38,163 bases of DNA from a virus: positions 1 through 38,163 of IMG/VR virus record IMGVR_UViG_3300035698_012105, one strand, 5' to 3'. The notes under the pieces were generated by a model that worked only from the letters and a program-made list of their open reading frames with translations, had not been told where the DNA came from and did not search any database. This document shows, piece after piece, positions 17,876-25,672 of this stretch (its first letter is position 1; each line of letters opens with the position of its first letter). A program made the translations under genes and the position numbers.

Positions 17876-19626
17876 TGGCAACACCACAACAGCAAGCAAA
17901 CAAAGAATTAGCACGCAGAGAATTAGCACGCAGAGAGGCAGCAAAACCCTCTCAGTTAGAAGCGGCTGGCAGGGGTTTAGTTCAAGGAGCTTCTTTTGGT
18001 TTCGCTGACGAACTATCCGCCGGAGCAGGAGCATCAATATCATCTCTTTCCGATACAGTATCTAACTTCGTTAACGGTGACCTGGAATTCGGTAACTTCA
18101 TAGGTGAGTACAGAGACAGAGTAGAGAAAGCCAGGGCAGCCGATGCGGCAGCATCCGAAGCATTCCCCAAGACTTTCTTAGCTGGCCAAGCAGGTGGAGC
18201 CATAGCATCAGGGGCATTAACCGGCGGAGCAGGTCTGGCAGGCAAAGGATTCGCAGGAGCGGTAAAACTAGGAGCAGGCCTTGGAGGGCTAGCAGCAGCA
18301 GGATCATCTGAAGCAGACCTCACCAAGGGCGACGTTGGTGGATTAGCTCAAGATGTTATTCTAGGTAGTGCCATAGGTGGAGCAACAGGCGTCGGTGGTG
18401 AAGCAATATCAAGAGGACTAGGAGCAGCAGGCGGAGCCATAGGTAGAACCAGACTAGGCGGAAAACTCAAAGACATAGCATCAAACATCATACGCCCAAA
18501 GGCGGTAGCGGCAGACTTAAGAAACGCAGCAAAGGCGAGCACAAAGAAAGCATTCGATCCAAGGCTAAACAAAAACCTAGAGAGAGGCGTTGAAGGCTTA
18601 CAGAAACGAGGTGTAATAACAACGGACCGCAAAGCTTTTCAGAACATGGACAAGAGAGACCTCTTTGAAGTAGTCGGACAAGAGGCGGACACCTTAGGTA
18701 AATCTATTAGCAACGTAACAAAACTAGCAGACGAAGCAGGAGTCGACTTTGGTTCTGATACCGTGGGCCTACAGATATTACGTAAAACCGCAAAGGATAT
18801 ACGCAAGGGTTCTACATCGGATGAGTTTATTACTTCGATCGACAATGTAACAGACTTGTTAAAGAATAGACATTTAAAGGCCACTGACCTACAAGGAATC
18901 AAGCAAGAGCTAGACGGACTAATCAAGACCGGACAAAACCTAAAATCAATAAAGAAAGCCCAGATGAAAACCTTGATGGGAGTTCGCACCAAGATAAAAG
19001 TAGCCTTAGAAGACAAGATAGACGACGCAGCAACAAGGTCACCTCAACTAAGAGCAGAACTAGAAAGCCATGATGTAAAGAACTTCGCAGAACTAAACGA
19101 TGCATTCGGTGACACTGCAGTAGTAAAGAACACCTTAGGCGATGCAGCAGCCTTAGCAAATTTCGAAGAGGGAGCATTCCAAGCATCACCTCTTTCCGAA
19201 CAGCTATCAGGGGTATTCGAACAAGAGGGTGTATTAGGAGCAATAACAAAAGGTGCAGCTAAGATAGCAGGTGGTACAGCCGAAGCAGGTGTAAAAGGAG
19301 CCGCGGCGGTAACTCGTACAGTGGGGCCAGTAGCTAGGAAGGCTGCTCAACTACAAAGAGATTCCGCCCTAGTAGCACGCCAGTTATACCAATCCATAGA
19401 CGAAGACAATATAGTTAGCGACGAGCAAGAACGAAAAGCGCACGCCGGTAGAGTGATGAACAATTCCGCACTTAGCCACGCTCAGAAGTTTAACGAAGTA
19501 AATAAATTAACGACCACGGGTGAGATAGACCCAAATCTAATTCCCAAGAGGGATGTACAACAGATTTTAAAAGAGATTGATAAACAAAATAAAGAATTAC
19601 GGGCTGAGGTATTACGGGAGCTGTAG
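17875..19626 (+). CDS. Gly/Ala-rich ejection protein
   Basis: This 583-residue protein has an N-terminal charged helix, then a long Gly/Ala-rich, weakly hydrophobic region at about residues 30-190 (GRGLVQGASFGFADELSAG, then AGQAGGAIASGALTGGAGLA and LGSAIGGATGVGGEA). Such segments in phage ejection proteins are thought to cross or open membranes during genome delivery. The rest is helical, with coiled-coil stretches and no catalytic motif I recognise. It is the last virion gene; 60 bases after its stop lies the two-way terminator. Confidence 0.65.
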   Translation: MATPQQQANKELARRELARREAAKPSQLEAAGRGLVQGASFGFADELSAGAGASISSLSDTVSNFVNGDLEFGNFIGEYRDRVEKARAADAAASEAFPKTFLAGQAGGAIASGALTGGAGLAGKGFAGAVKLGAGLGGLAAAGSSEADLTKGDVGGLAQDVILGSAIGGATGVGGEAISRGLGAAGGAIGRTRLGGKLKDIASNIIRPKAVAADLRNAAKASTKKAFDPRLNKNLERGVEGLQKRGVITTDRKAFQNMDKRDLFEVVGQEADTLGKSISNVTKLADEAGVDFGSDTVGLQILRKTAKDIRKGSTSDEFITSIDNVTDLLKNRHLKATDLQGIKQELDGLIKTGQNLKSIKKAQMKTLMGVRTKIKVALEDKIDDAATRSPQLRAELESHDVKNFAELNDAFGDTAVVKNTLGDAAALANFEEGAFQASPLSEQLSGVFEQEGVLGAITKGAAKIAGGTAEAGVKGAAAVTRTVGPVARKAAQLQRDSALVARQLYQSIDEDNIVSDEQERKAHAGRVMNNSALSHAQKFNEVNKLTTTGEIDPNLIPKRDVQQILKEIDKQNKELRAEVLREL

Positions 19627-19685
19627 CAGCGGTGGGAAGAGTTGAAAGAATTTTAAAGAAGGCGGCAATATTTTGCTTACTAAAA

Positions 19686-19731
19686 TGGGCAATCTCAGAG
19701 TCTGAGACTACCCACGGCATACTTATATTTT
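19686..19731. terminator. Two-way terminator between the converging arms
   Basis: TGGG (19686-19689) and TCTCAG (19693-19698) pair with CTGAGA (19702-19707) and CCCA (19711-19714), with a three-by-three internal loop and a three-base apical loop. On the + strand TATTTTTAC follows; on the - strand the reverse reading gives ATTTTAG. It separates the end of the virion genes (19626) from the end of the kinase-sigma gene (19743). Confidence 0.75.
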
Positions 19732-19742
19732 TACTTAGCGTA

Positions 19743-20789
19743 CTAGATGAGATCTAAATATAGGTCTTTCAGTATACGACGAAGTTTCCTATTAATCCCA
19801 AAGAATCTTTTTCGGGAATAGTTATCGGTAATTCCTAAGAGCTTACCAATTTCTTTATGCTTATATCCTGCGTGTCTGAGTTTGAACAATCTACGATCAA
19901 GAGCGGATACAGTACCCAATGCTTCATCGATATACTTACCCAGCATCTTAGCCTTGGGCGGTTTACGGTTTATATCCTCTAGATCATTAGTACCCTCTTC
20001 AGAGAAATAGAATGTTCTAGCGAAAGTCTCGCTTCTACGTCTAAAATTCATGACGTTATAATAGATACACTTATAGGCAAAGGTCCACAAGCTACTAGTA
20101 AAATCAAATCTCTCTTCCAACAAAGCAAGCACATTCAACAAAGCGTCTTGAGTTGCATCGAAGAGATCCGACGAGTTTCTAACGTGCTTTCTACAAAGGT
20201 TTCTAGCTTTAGGCCTTAGCTCCAAGTAGACACTTTCAACAGCACTCTCCTCGCGCATAACGGCCCCTAGTAGTCTAGCCTTCTCTTTCAAAGCTTCTAA
20301 GGTAGAATTGTTATTAATTATAGAACCGAAATCCATGTCATCTAGTGCACACTCAGATTCATGGTTAGATTCTAAACTAGTTCTTCCTTCAATCCGCACT
20401 GTTCGTATATTACTTCCTTCGAAGGCTTCCTTGATAGTAACGCACTCGTTAGGGAACCTCCAATCTGTTATCACAAAATATTCCTTATTAGATTTATGGA
20501 TCTTATCTATAACCATATTAACCCAATAATCTTCGTCTAAGTCTCTACGCTCCTTGCCTATAGTTAGTAGTAGATCCCTAGGTGTTTGATGTTTACCACA
20601 GATAAGTAGAACAGCGTCCTTCAAACCAACGGCGTGAAAGGACTCTATATCAAGGCCGGACTCCTCAGCAGCAACCTCCTTGAGGGAATCAGCGATTGCA
20701 ATCCTTTCCCAATTAGGACCCATCAAATTACAAAAAGTATCTTTACCAGACCCTGCTTTTCCTGAAAGAATAACGATTGTCTTGTGCAT
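19743..20789 (-). CDS. Fused dNMP kinase - ECF-type sigma factor
   Basis: One unbroken 348-codon frame holds two domains. Residues 1-170 are a T4 gp1-like deoxynucleoside monophosphate kinase: P-loop GKAGSGKDT at 10-18, ITDWRFPNE at 107-115, and the closing HESECALDDMDFGSIINNN. Residues about 183-255 match sigma region 2 (SSDLFDATQDALLNVL, then FTSSLWTFAYKCIYYNVMNF with RRR), and 287-341 match region 4 (ALDRRLFKLRHAGYKHKEIG then KLLGITDNYSRKR). About 30 linker residues join regions 2 and 4, as in ECF sigmas. The kinase would make dNDPs; the sigma would redirect host RNA polymerase. It is last in the - arm, which suits a late-gene switch. I know no such fusion. Confidence 0.85.
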   Translation of the reverse strand: MHKTIVILSGKAGSGKDTFCNLMGPNWERIAIADSLKEVAAEESGLDIESFHAVGLKDAVLLICGKHQTPRDLLLTIGKERRDLDEDYWVNMVIDKIHKSNKEYFVITDWRFPNECVTIKEAFEGSNIRTVRIEGRTSLESNHESECALDDMDFGSIINNNSTLEALKEKARLLGAVMREESAVESVYLELRPKARNLCRKHVRNSSDLFDATQDALLNVLALLEERFDFTSSLWTFAYKCIYYNVMNFRRRSETFARTFYFSEEGTNDLEDINRKPPKAKMLGKYIDEALGTVSALDRRLFKLRHAGYKHKEIGKLLGITDNYSRKRFFGINRKLRRILKDLYLDLI

Positions 20790-20806
20790 ATAAATCCCTT
20801 AGAAAC

Positions 20807-20826
20807 GGCCCCCTTTGCAGAGGGCC
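20807..20826 (-). terminator. GC-rich hairpin before the kinase-sigma gene
   Basis: Read on the - strand the RNA folds as GGCCCUCU-GCAA-AGGGGGCC, eight pairs with one G-U and a GNRA-type tetraloop, followed by GUUUCU. It lies between the upstream gene's stop (20833) and the kinase-sigma start, 17 bases from the start codon. It could be an attenuator, an RNA-end stabiliser, or a structure that affects initiation. A similar hairpin lies at 25106-25125. Confidence 0.5.
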
Positions 20827-20832
20827 AAGTTG

Positions 20833-21039
20833 TTACTTCTTGTTAATACGAGCTTTAAGATACTTAGCTATCCTTGCGATAAGGGTAATTTTGTTAGCTT
20901 CTATCTGGACGATAAGCCCATCATCAATTTTGTTAGCTGTCTTTGCTGCTAACATCTTGAGTACAAGTAACGCCCCCGCAAAGCCTAAACCTGCTATAAG
21001 TAAAATATTGTCTGATAAAATTATCAATAGATCTTCCAT
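20833..21039 (-). CDS. Small one-helix membrane protein (holin candidate)
   Basis: The 68-residue protein has a hydrophobic helix at about residues 3-30 (ILLIAGLGFAGALLVLKMLA) followed by a polar, lysine-rich tail (KTANKIDDGLIVQIEANK). It could be a holin or another small membrane effector; one helix with a basic tail is not diagnostic. I chose ATG 21039 (MEDLL) because its AGGAG site, which lies in the last codons of the preceding gene, is about seven bases upstream; an ATG two codons earlier sits too close to that site. Confidence 0.6.
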   Translation of the reverse strand: MEDLLIILSDNILLIAGLGFAGALLVLKMLAAKTANKIDDGLIVQIEANKITLIARIAKYLKARINKK

Positions 21040-21041
21040 GA

Positions 21042-21455
21042 TCATTCTCCTGGGTTGTTGTTAATTCCTAGCAATTCCACTAGGACTTCTAATTTATCTT
21101 TGAACCAACTCCTTGGTTGGGCTTCCTCATGTAGTAGGAAAGATGTACCACTGAATTTTGTTTTACATTCTAAACAAGAAGGGACGTAAAGGCATTGACC
21201 TCCAGCCATTAGAAGAACTTCGTTGAGTCCTCTACGTTTATGACAAAGGGCACAAGGTTTTATATCAGCCAAGGTATTTGAAACCTTGGGGCACGTACCT
21301 CGCGGTTGCAGATTACTAGCCGCAATAGAAATAGACGAACCGTTAAACTTTACCTTACACTTGGAACAAATAGAGAGGTGTAGATTCTTACCGCTATCCA
21401 CAATAATAATGCTAGTGATGTTCTTCTTGCTATTACATAAAAGACATTTGTCCAT
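21042..21455 (-). CDS. Double zinc-ribbon protein
   Basis: This 137-residue protein carries two copies of CxxC-x22-CxxC (Cys 4, 7, 30, 33 and Cys 68, 71, 94, 97), an internal duplication with identical spacing. Each would bind one zinc. The C-terminal tail (RSWFKDKLEVLVELLG, then INNNPGE) resembles that of the next upstream gene product. Function is unknown; the position in the replication arm allows a nucleic-acid or host-protein binding role. Confidence 0.65.
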   Translation of the reverse strand: MDKCLLCNSKKNITSIIIVDSGKNLHLSICSKCKVKFNGSSISIAASNLQPRGTCPKVSNTLADIKPCALCHKRRGLNEVLLMAGGQCLYVPSCLECKTKFSGTSFLLHEEAQPRSWFKDKLEVLVELLGINNNPGE

Positions 21456-21457
21456 GC

Positions 21458-21661
21458 TTATTCTCCTTTATTGTTGTTATCAATGTTTAACCATCCGGCC
21501 AGAATATTAGAAAATTTATAAAACCAATTTAGGGGTTCGGGATCTTTGACAGCACTACCATAGAAATGATCCTCACATACAGGTAGTTCCAGTATTTCCC
21601 CGTCAACTTTTACCATCCTTTTTCTTGTGCTTGGTAGTTTACAAAAGGTGCATTTACTCAT
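21458..21661 (-). CDS. Single zinc-ribbon protein, paralogue of its neighbour
   Basis: The 67-residue protein has CxxC-x21-CxxH (Cys 4, 7, 29, His 32) and a C-terminal tail NWFYKFSNILAGWLNIDNNN matching the tail of the 137-residue neighbour. The two genes thus form a small paralogous family of three zinc modules. I start at ATG 21661, which overlaps the resolvase stop (ATGA) and has an AGGAGA site, rather than an upstream start that would extend into that gene. Confidence 0.65.
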   Translation of the reverse strand: MSKCTFCKLPSTRKRMVKVDGEILELPVCEDHFYGSAVKDPEPLNWFYKFSNILAGWLNIDNNNKGE

Positions 21662-22200
21662 TGTTCTTCTCCTTCCTTTGTTTGATCGTACATCCATAAA
21701 GCCATTCCTACCGCATCGATAGCATGCTCATAATTACTAGCCGTGGTCTTTGTTATCCATGGCCAGTCACAGGGATCTTTATTCTCAAGTCTCTCGAAGA
21801 TCCTTGGGTGGTTCTGCTCCTTACTACGGGATTGGGTCCAAGTCTTAGGTAGAACAAAGAGTTTTTCTTCTGCATCTACCATGGCGTAGAAAGCTCCGCT
21901 GACTTTACCCATCCTTATAAGTACGTTGGCATTAGCTCCTGGTTTACCTGCTCTTCTCGGGTAACTCTCTTGTGCCTCTACAATCAGTTTACCACCTTTG
22001 AACATTAAGGGGAAGTCTTTTTTGCATTGTTCTAAACCACCTATCATAGCGTGTACCTTATCCAAGGATTTAGCTACTGCTTGCCATGCTGGTTTAACAA
22101 CTCCGACGTGCTCAACAAAGATACCATCTTCGTAGAAATCCACGACAGCTATACCCACCTTTAACAGTCCTGGGTCAAATGCAATAATTCTACTTTCCAC
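21658..22200 (-). CDS. RuvC-like Holliday-junction resolvase
   Basis: This 180-residue RNase H-fold nuclease would cut branched DNA left by replication and recombination before packaging. Visible motifs are FDPGLLKVGIAVVD (catalytic Asp 9), LIVEAQESYPRR (Glu 75 and 78), GKVSGAF, and the closing YEHAIDAVGMALW (His 159, Asp 162). I prefer the GTG at 22200, with AGGGGG seven bases upstream, to a TTG at 22221. It overlaps the end of the polymerase gene by 11 bases. Confidence 0.8.
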   Translation of the reverse strand: MESRIIAFDPGLLKVGIAVVDFYEDGIFVEHVGVVKPAWQAVAKSLDKVHAMIGGLEQCKKDFPLMFKGGKLIVEAQESYPRRAGKPGANANVLIRMGKVSGAFYAMVDAEEKLFVLPKTWTQSRSKEQNHPRIFERLENKDPCDWPWITKTTASNYEHAIDAVGMALWMYDQTKEGEEQ

Positions 22201-24100
22201 GACACAACCCCCTAGGCTCAATAGATTTACTCATCTCTAGTAAGAAGGGGCCATCTTTAGTCCAGTTACTCATAACACTAGCTTCTAAGGATATCTTAAC
22301 ATCAGGTAGAATCTCAGCCATGCCCTGTAACATCTCGGTCATAGCAATGTCAATTCTTTCCTCTAACTTTGCATCATTAGGGATTTCTAAGATGTATTCA
22401 TCATGGCAAAACCCCAAGAGTTTACATCCCTTCAAGGAACCAAGTTTACAAGCTTTGGCTAATCTGATACCTGCCACCTTAGCTCCATCCGCACTACGAG
22501 ATTGTAGGCCTAACCCATTCAATCCACTACAGTAACCACACTTAGCTCTCCATCTTCCAGAGCTAGAGTAAGACCACCCATCAGATTCTTCCTGCATAGT
22601 ATACCAGCAAAAGAGTTCTTTAACTTCTGGGTAGGTATGTAAGAACACCTCCCTAAGCTCCCTAGCTTTTTCTAAAGTCATATCCTTAATTCCATAAGAT
22701 ACCTTAGCATACTGTACCATTCTAGCAGCCCCTAAACCTCCAGGAAACCCGAAGTTAGCAGCCTTTGCATTCTGTCGATTTTGTTTATATTTTTTGTCGC
22801 TTCCTTTTAACCCCTCGATGAATTCTTGGTATGACAAAGACCCACCTTCTTTCAGGTTCAACAACTGTACACCCATTTGACTGTGTGGATCTTGTCCAGC
22901 ATTGATAGCATCTCGCATCTTACTATAACCGAATAGCTCATACGTTACTTGAGCAAGGCAATCAAGTTCAATATGACTATAATCTATACTTACCAAAACG
23001 TTACCAGGTCTAGCAATATGAGCTTCCCGAATACCCCCTATCTTAGGTAGATTCTGGATATTCTCGGAAGGTCTGCGGTTAGGTCTATCCTTAACACGGT
23101 GACCGTGGCCACTGGTACGACCGGACTCCACCAGTACGTTAAACCCTGGATGTATTACAGGCCCAAGAAGTAGATTAGGCACATAAGTAGATAGCAATTT
23201 AGCACAACTCTTGTACTCCTTCAAAGCATCTAACACTATGTCAGAGGGGAACTCTTGTAAAGACTCAGAGGCTAAGCTAACTTGACCCTCGGGGAAAGTC
23301 TTGCTAGGTTCCGAGTACGTTATTAAGGAAGGGTATGTACTACTAAGGTACTCCTTGAGAGACTTCTCAGCAACCGACACTTTCCCTTTCTTATTCACAG
23401 TAGCAAAACCACCCTTGATTAGAGCAGCAAGAGGTTCTTCCATCCTACTTTGTAGTTCCACCCTAAGGTTTTTTACAAAGTCGGTATCTATCAAGAAACC
23501 AGTATCAGTCATAAGAGAACAAACAAAATCATAATAAGTTTGTAAGTCCTCTGTACCTATGGAACAATACCCATCGGTATTAGCCAGGGCTTCTTGTCGA
23601 TAATATATATCGCTTCCGTGCTTAGTATCAGACAAGGCATACTCAGAGGCAGCCTCTGGCCACTCCTCCAAGGGTACACCAATCAACTCACCATACTTTA
23701 ACCTCCATGCATTTTCATCAGTCTTGCTTTCACTGATATCTACCTCGAAGTAACGCATTACACAAGCTGCCAGGGATTTAGAGTTTCTTAAGTGTCCGAC
23801 AACTGAGAGGTGCAACAAAGATTCTCTAATCAGTGTACACCTTATTCTTCCCTTGTCATAAGCCTCGAAGATCAAAGCCCTGAGTTTAGGAAAGTGTTTG
23901 TATAATACAGCCATGTCGAAGGCAGCATTGTGCCACACTAAAGTGTCACCAGCCAGGAAGTGTTTTTTCATCTCCTGCTCAATGTTAAGACTTAGATAAT
24001 GTTCACCTTCCCCGTATGTAGACAAAACCACAGGGGGAGGGTAATCGTCAAGAGTGCTAAATAACTCAGTCTCTAAATCCAACGTGTATATCTTACTCAT
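22190..24100 (-). CDS. Family A DNA polymerase with 3'-5' exonuclease
   Basis: This 636-residue polymerase copies the phage genome. The exonuclease domain has TLDLETE (Asp 8, Glu 10), VWHNAAFD (Asn 58, Asp 62) and YALSD (Tyr 154, Asp 158). Palm and fingers show motif A SIDYSHIELD (Asp 373), the O-helix RQNAKAANFGFPGG (Arg 442, Lys 446, Phe 450) and motif C CHDEY (566-568). The residue matching E. coli Pol I Phe762 is Phe; the position of Tyr766 is Gly. No 5' nuclease domain is present. GGAGG precedes the ATG, and the start overlaps the upstream stop (ATGA). Confidence 0.95.
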   Translation of the reverse strand: MSKIYTLDLETELFSTLDDYPPPVVLSTYGEGEHYLSLNIEQEMKKHFLAGDTLVWHNAAFDMAVLYKHFPKLRALIFEAYDKGRIRCTLIRESLLHLSVVGHLRNSKSLAACVMRYFEVDISESKTDENAWRLKYGELIGVPLEEWPEAASEYALSDTKHGSDIYYRQEALANTDGYCSIGTEDLQTYYDFVCSLMTDTGFLIDTDFVKNLRVELQSRMEEPLAALIKGGFATVNKKGKVSVAEKSLKEYLSSTYPSLITYSEPSKTFPEGQVSLASESLQEFPSDIVLDALKEYKSCAKLLSTYVPNLLLGPVIHPGFNVLVESGRTSGHGHRVKDRPNRRPSENIQNLPKIGGIREAHIARPGNVLVSIDYSHIELDCLAQVTYELFGYSKMRDAINAGQDPHSQMGVQLLNLKEGGSLSYQEFIEGLKGSDKKYKQNRQNAKAANFGFPGGLGAARMVQYAKVSYGIKDMTLEKARELREVFLHTYPEVKELFCWYTMQEESDGWSYSSSGRWRAKCGYCSGLNGLGLQSRSADGAKVAGIRLAKACKLGSLKGCKLLGFCHDEYILEIPNDAKLEERIDIAMTEMLQGMAEILPDVKISLEASVMSNWTKDGPFLLEMSKSIEPRGLCRGK

Positions 24101-24912
24101 TTAATACCTCCGTAAAGTTTACCATTAAAGGAGAACTGACCTCCAGTAATACGAGGTGTGTACACTGTTGACGTACCATCGTATCTAAACTCAACCATGG
24201 CCAAACCCGCTACCCAGTTAGAAGGTCTACCGTTCATGAAAGAACAAGCCTTCTCATCTCTCTGGGTACCTATGCTAATGCCTTGGGTAACACCCCTAGC
24301 AGTAATAGAGGTATGTAGCTGTTGACTCTCAAGGTGTCCGTAGATAACATTCTTTCCCACAACCTCAGCATGTTTTTTGGCGTGATGTGCACCGGCATAG
24401 ATACCATGTGTAAAAATAGTATCTCCGATCTCTAATCCGTCATTGTATTCAAAGACATCGTAACCCGCCTCAGTGAGACCGGATACATTACCAAAGTGCA
24501 TATCCATACCGGATTGTTTAAGGAACTTCCTTAACCCAGGCGCTTGCTTAGATATTAATCTCTTGTACCATAACTCGTGGTTACCTAATGTAATAGCCTT
24601 GAACACTAGGTTCTTCCCACATGCTCTAGCTAGGTCGTTAAGTAGATCAACCCCACCATCTAGTTCCTGGCGAAGTAACTCAAAGTTAGCGTTACCTTCC
24701 CAATGACTCATAGCTCCCATTTCGAACCAATCTCCAATAGATATAAGCCCATGAGGTTTATAAGCCTTAGCGAACTCCATAGTAGCTTCATGAGTATCCT
24801 TGCAGTAATTAGGATAGTGCTTATCTGGTATGATAAGAAACTTTGCAACTTGGTTTTTTTTCAACCTGGCCGCACGAAAAACTTCTTTCAAATTAAGATC
24901 GAATATTTCCAC
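24097..24912 (-). CDS. Calcineurin-like metallophosphoesterase
   Basis: The 271-residue enzyme shows the ordered metal motifs of the superfamily: PDKH (Asp 30, His 32), SIGDWFE (Asp 61), GNHEL (110-114), THG (His 169) and YGHLES (His 193). The substrate cannot be read from sequence; phage members act on nucleic acids or cyclic nucleotides. It lies in the replication arm just before the polymerase, with overlapping stop and start. The start is GTG 24912 with AGGAG seven bases upstream, inside the end of the 56-residue gene. Confidence 0.85.
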   Translation of the reverse strand: MEIFDLNLKEVFRAARLKKNQVAKFLIIPDKHYPNYCKDTHEATMEFAKAYKPHGLISIGDWFEMGAMSHWEGNANFELLRQELDGGVDLLNDLARACGKNLVFKAITLGNHELWYKRLISKQAPGLRKFLKQSGMDMHFGNVSGLTEAGYDVFEYNDGLEIGDTIFTHGIYAGAHHAKKHAEVVGKNVIYGHLESQQLHTSITARGVTQGISIGTQRDEKACSFMNGRPSNWVAGLAMVEFRYDGTSTVYTPRITGGQFSFNGKLYGGIK

Positions 24913-24916
24913 TAGA

Positions 24917-25087
24917 CTACTCCTCTATTTTTGTATTAGAGATCATCATGACTAATCTAGCAATTATTCCTTTGGTTGTTCCTAGAGCTTCATCACTATT
25001 CAAAGCCGAGATAGTGTTAGGATCTTCTAGGATTTGGAAAGTGGTAAGTAGGTTATCCACCAATTCTTTTTTTGTATCTGCGTTCAT
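24917..25087 (-). CDS. Short helical protein of unknown function
   Basis: A 56-codon frame begins at an ATG with AGGAG five bases upstream and ends four bases before the phosphoesterase start, whose ribosome site it contains. The product (MNADTKKELVDNLLTTFQIL at the N-terminus, LVMMISNTKIEE at the end) is amphipathic and acidic at both ends. I do not recognise it. Tight spacing and a good ribosome site support it as a real gene. Confidence 0.65.
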   Translation of the reverse strand: MNADTKKELVDNLLTTFQILEDPNTISALNSDEALGTTKGIIARLVMMISNTKIEE

Positions 25088-25105
25088 GCCTTCTCCTTAG
25101 AATAA

Positions 25106-25125
25106 GCCCCCTTGAAGCAGGGGGC
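25106..25125 (-). terminator. GC-rich hairpin after the SSB gene
   Basis: GCCCCCT (25106-25112) pairs with AGGGGGC (25119-25125) around six bases. On the - strand UUAUUCU follows, then the ribosome site of the 56-residue gene. It may partly end or trim the abundant SSB transcript. It resembles the hairpin at 20807-20826 in stem and downstream sequence (TCTAAGG). Confidence 0.5.
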
Positions 25126-25138
25126 CTAGGTTTATAAA

Positions 25139-25654
25139 CTATTTATTAAAAATATCCTTAGCGCTCTTCTTCCCTTTACTACTAGGTTTCTTCTCTTCTT
25201 TGGCTTCTTCTCTAGGAGCAGGCTCTACCAAATCATGGATAGTGACACCTGTCATAGCAAAGGTAACACCACCCTCATACTTGTAAGAAGTGAAAGATAC
25301 ACTCCCAGTAGTACCGCCCCAAATAAGTCCAGGGGCTTTCTCGATCTCCTCACTACTTTTTTCTCCAGTAGGAACGAAGAATCTAGGTGGACCAAAGGCG
25401 GCCTTCCTTTTTACGACTAACTCAATTTGACCTTCCTCGTTTATTTTAATTGGTTTGTAATCAGTTTTCTTCATATCTTTGAATACGTGGCTATCTAGTT
25501 TGTCCATGAATTCGATGACCGCATCATCTTCAGGGTCTAAGACTACTGTAGTTTTAAAGAAACTATTTCCCTTAAACTCATCAGGCTTGTTCAAGCGTGG
25601 GAATTTAAATGTGCCTACAGGTGAGTAATTAACGAATTTCTTTTGGTCTGACAT
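25139..25654 (-). CDS. Single-stranded DNA-binding protein (gp2.5-like)
   Basis: The 171-residue protein starts with a pattern seen in phage gp2.5/DUF2815-type SSBs: YSPVGTFKFPRLNKPDEF, then FFKTTVVLDPEDD. An OB-fold-like middle (IELVVKRKAAFGPPRFFV, then GSVSFTSYKYEGG) follows, with a charged tail of Glu/Lys/Ser and a terminal DIFNK. It would coat single strands and contact the polymerase or helicase through the tail. AAGGAGG precedes the ATG. It lies 18 bases after the nuclease gene. Confidence 0.75.
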   Translation of the reverse strand: MSDQKKFVNYSPVGTFKFPRLNKPDEFKGNSFFKTTVVLDPEDDAVIEFMDKLDSHVFKDMKKTDYKPIKINEEGQIELVVKRKAAFGPPRFFVPTGEKSSEEIEKAPGLIWGGTTGSVSFTSYKYEGGVTFAMTGVTIHDLVEPAPREEAKEEKKPSSKGKKSAKDIFNK

Positions 25655-25672
25655 AACGTCCTCCTTGAGGGT

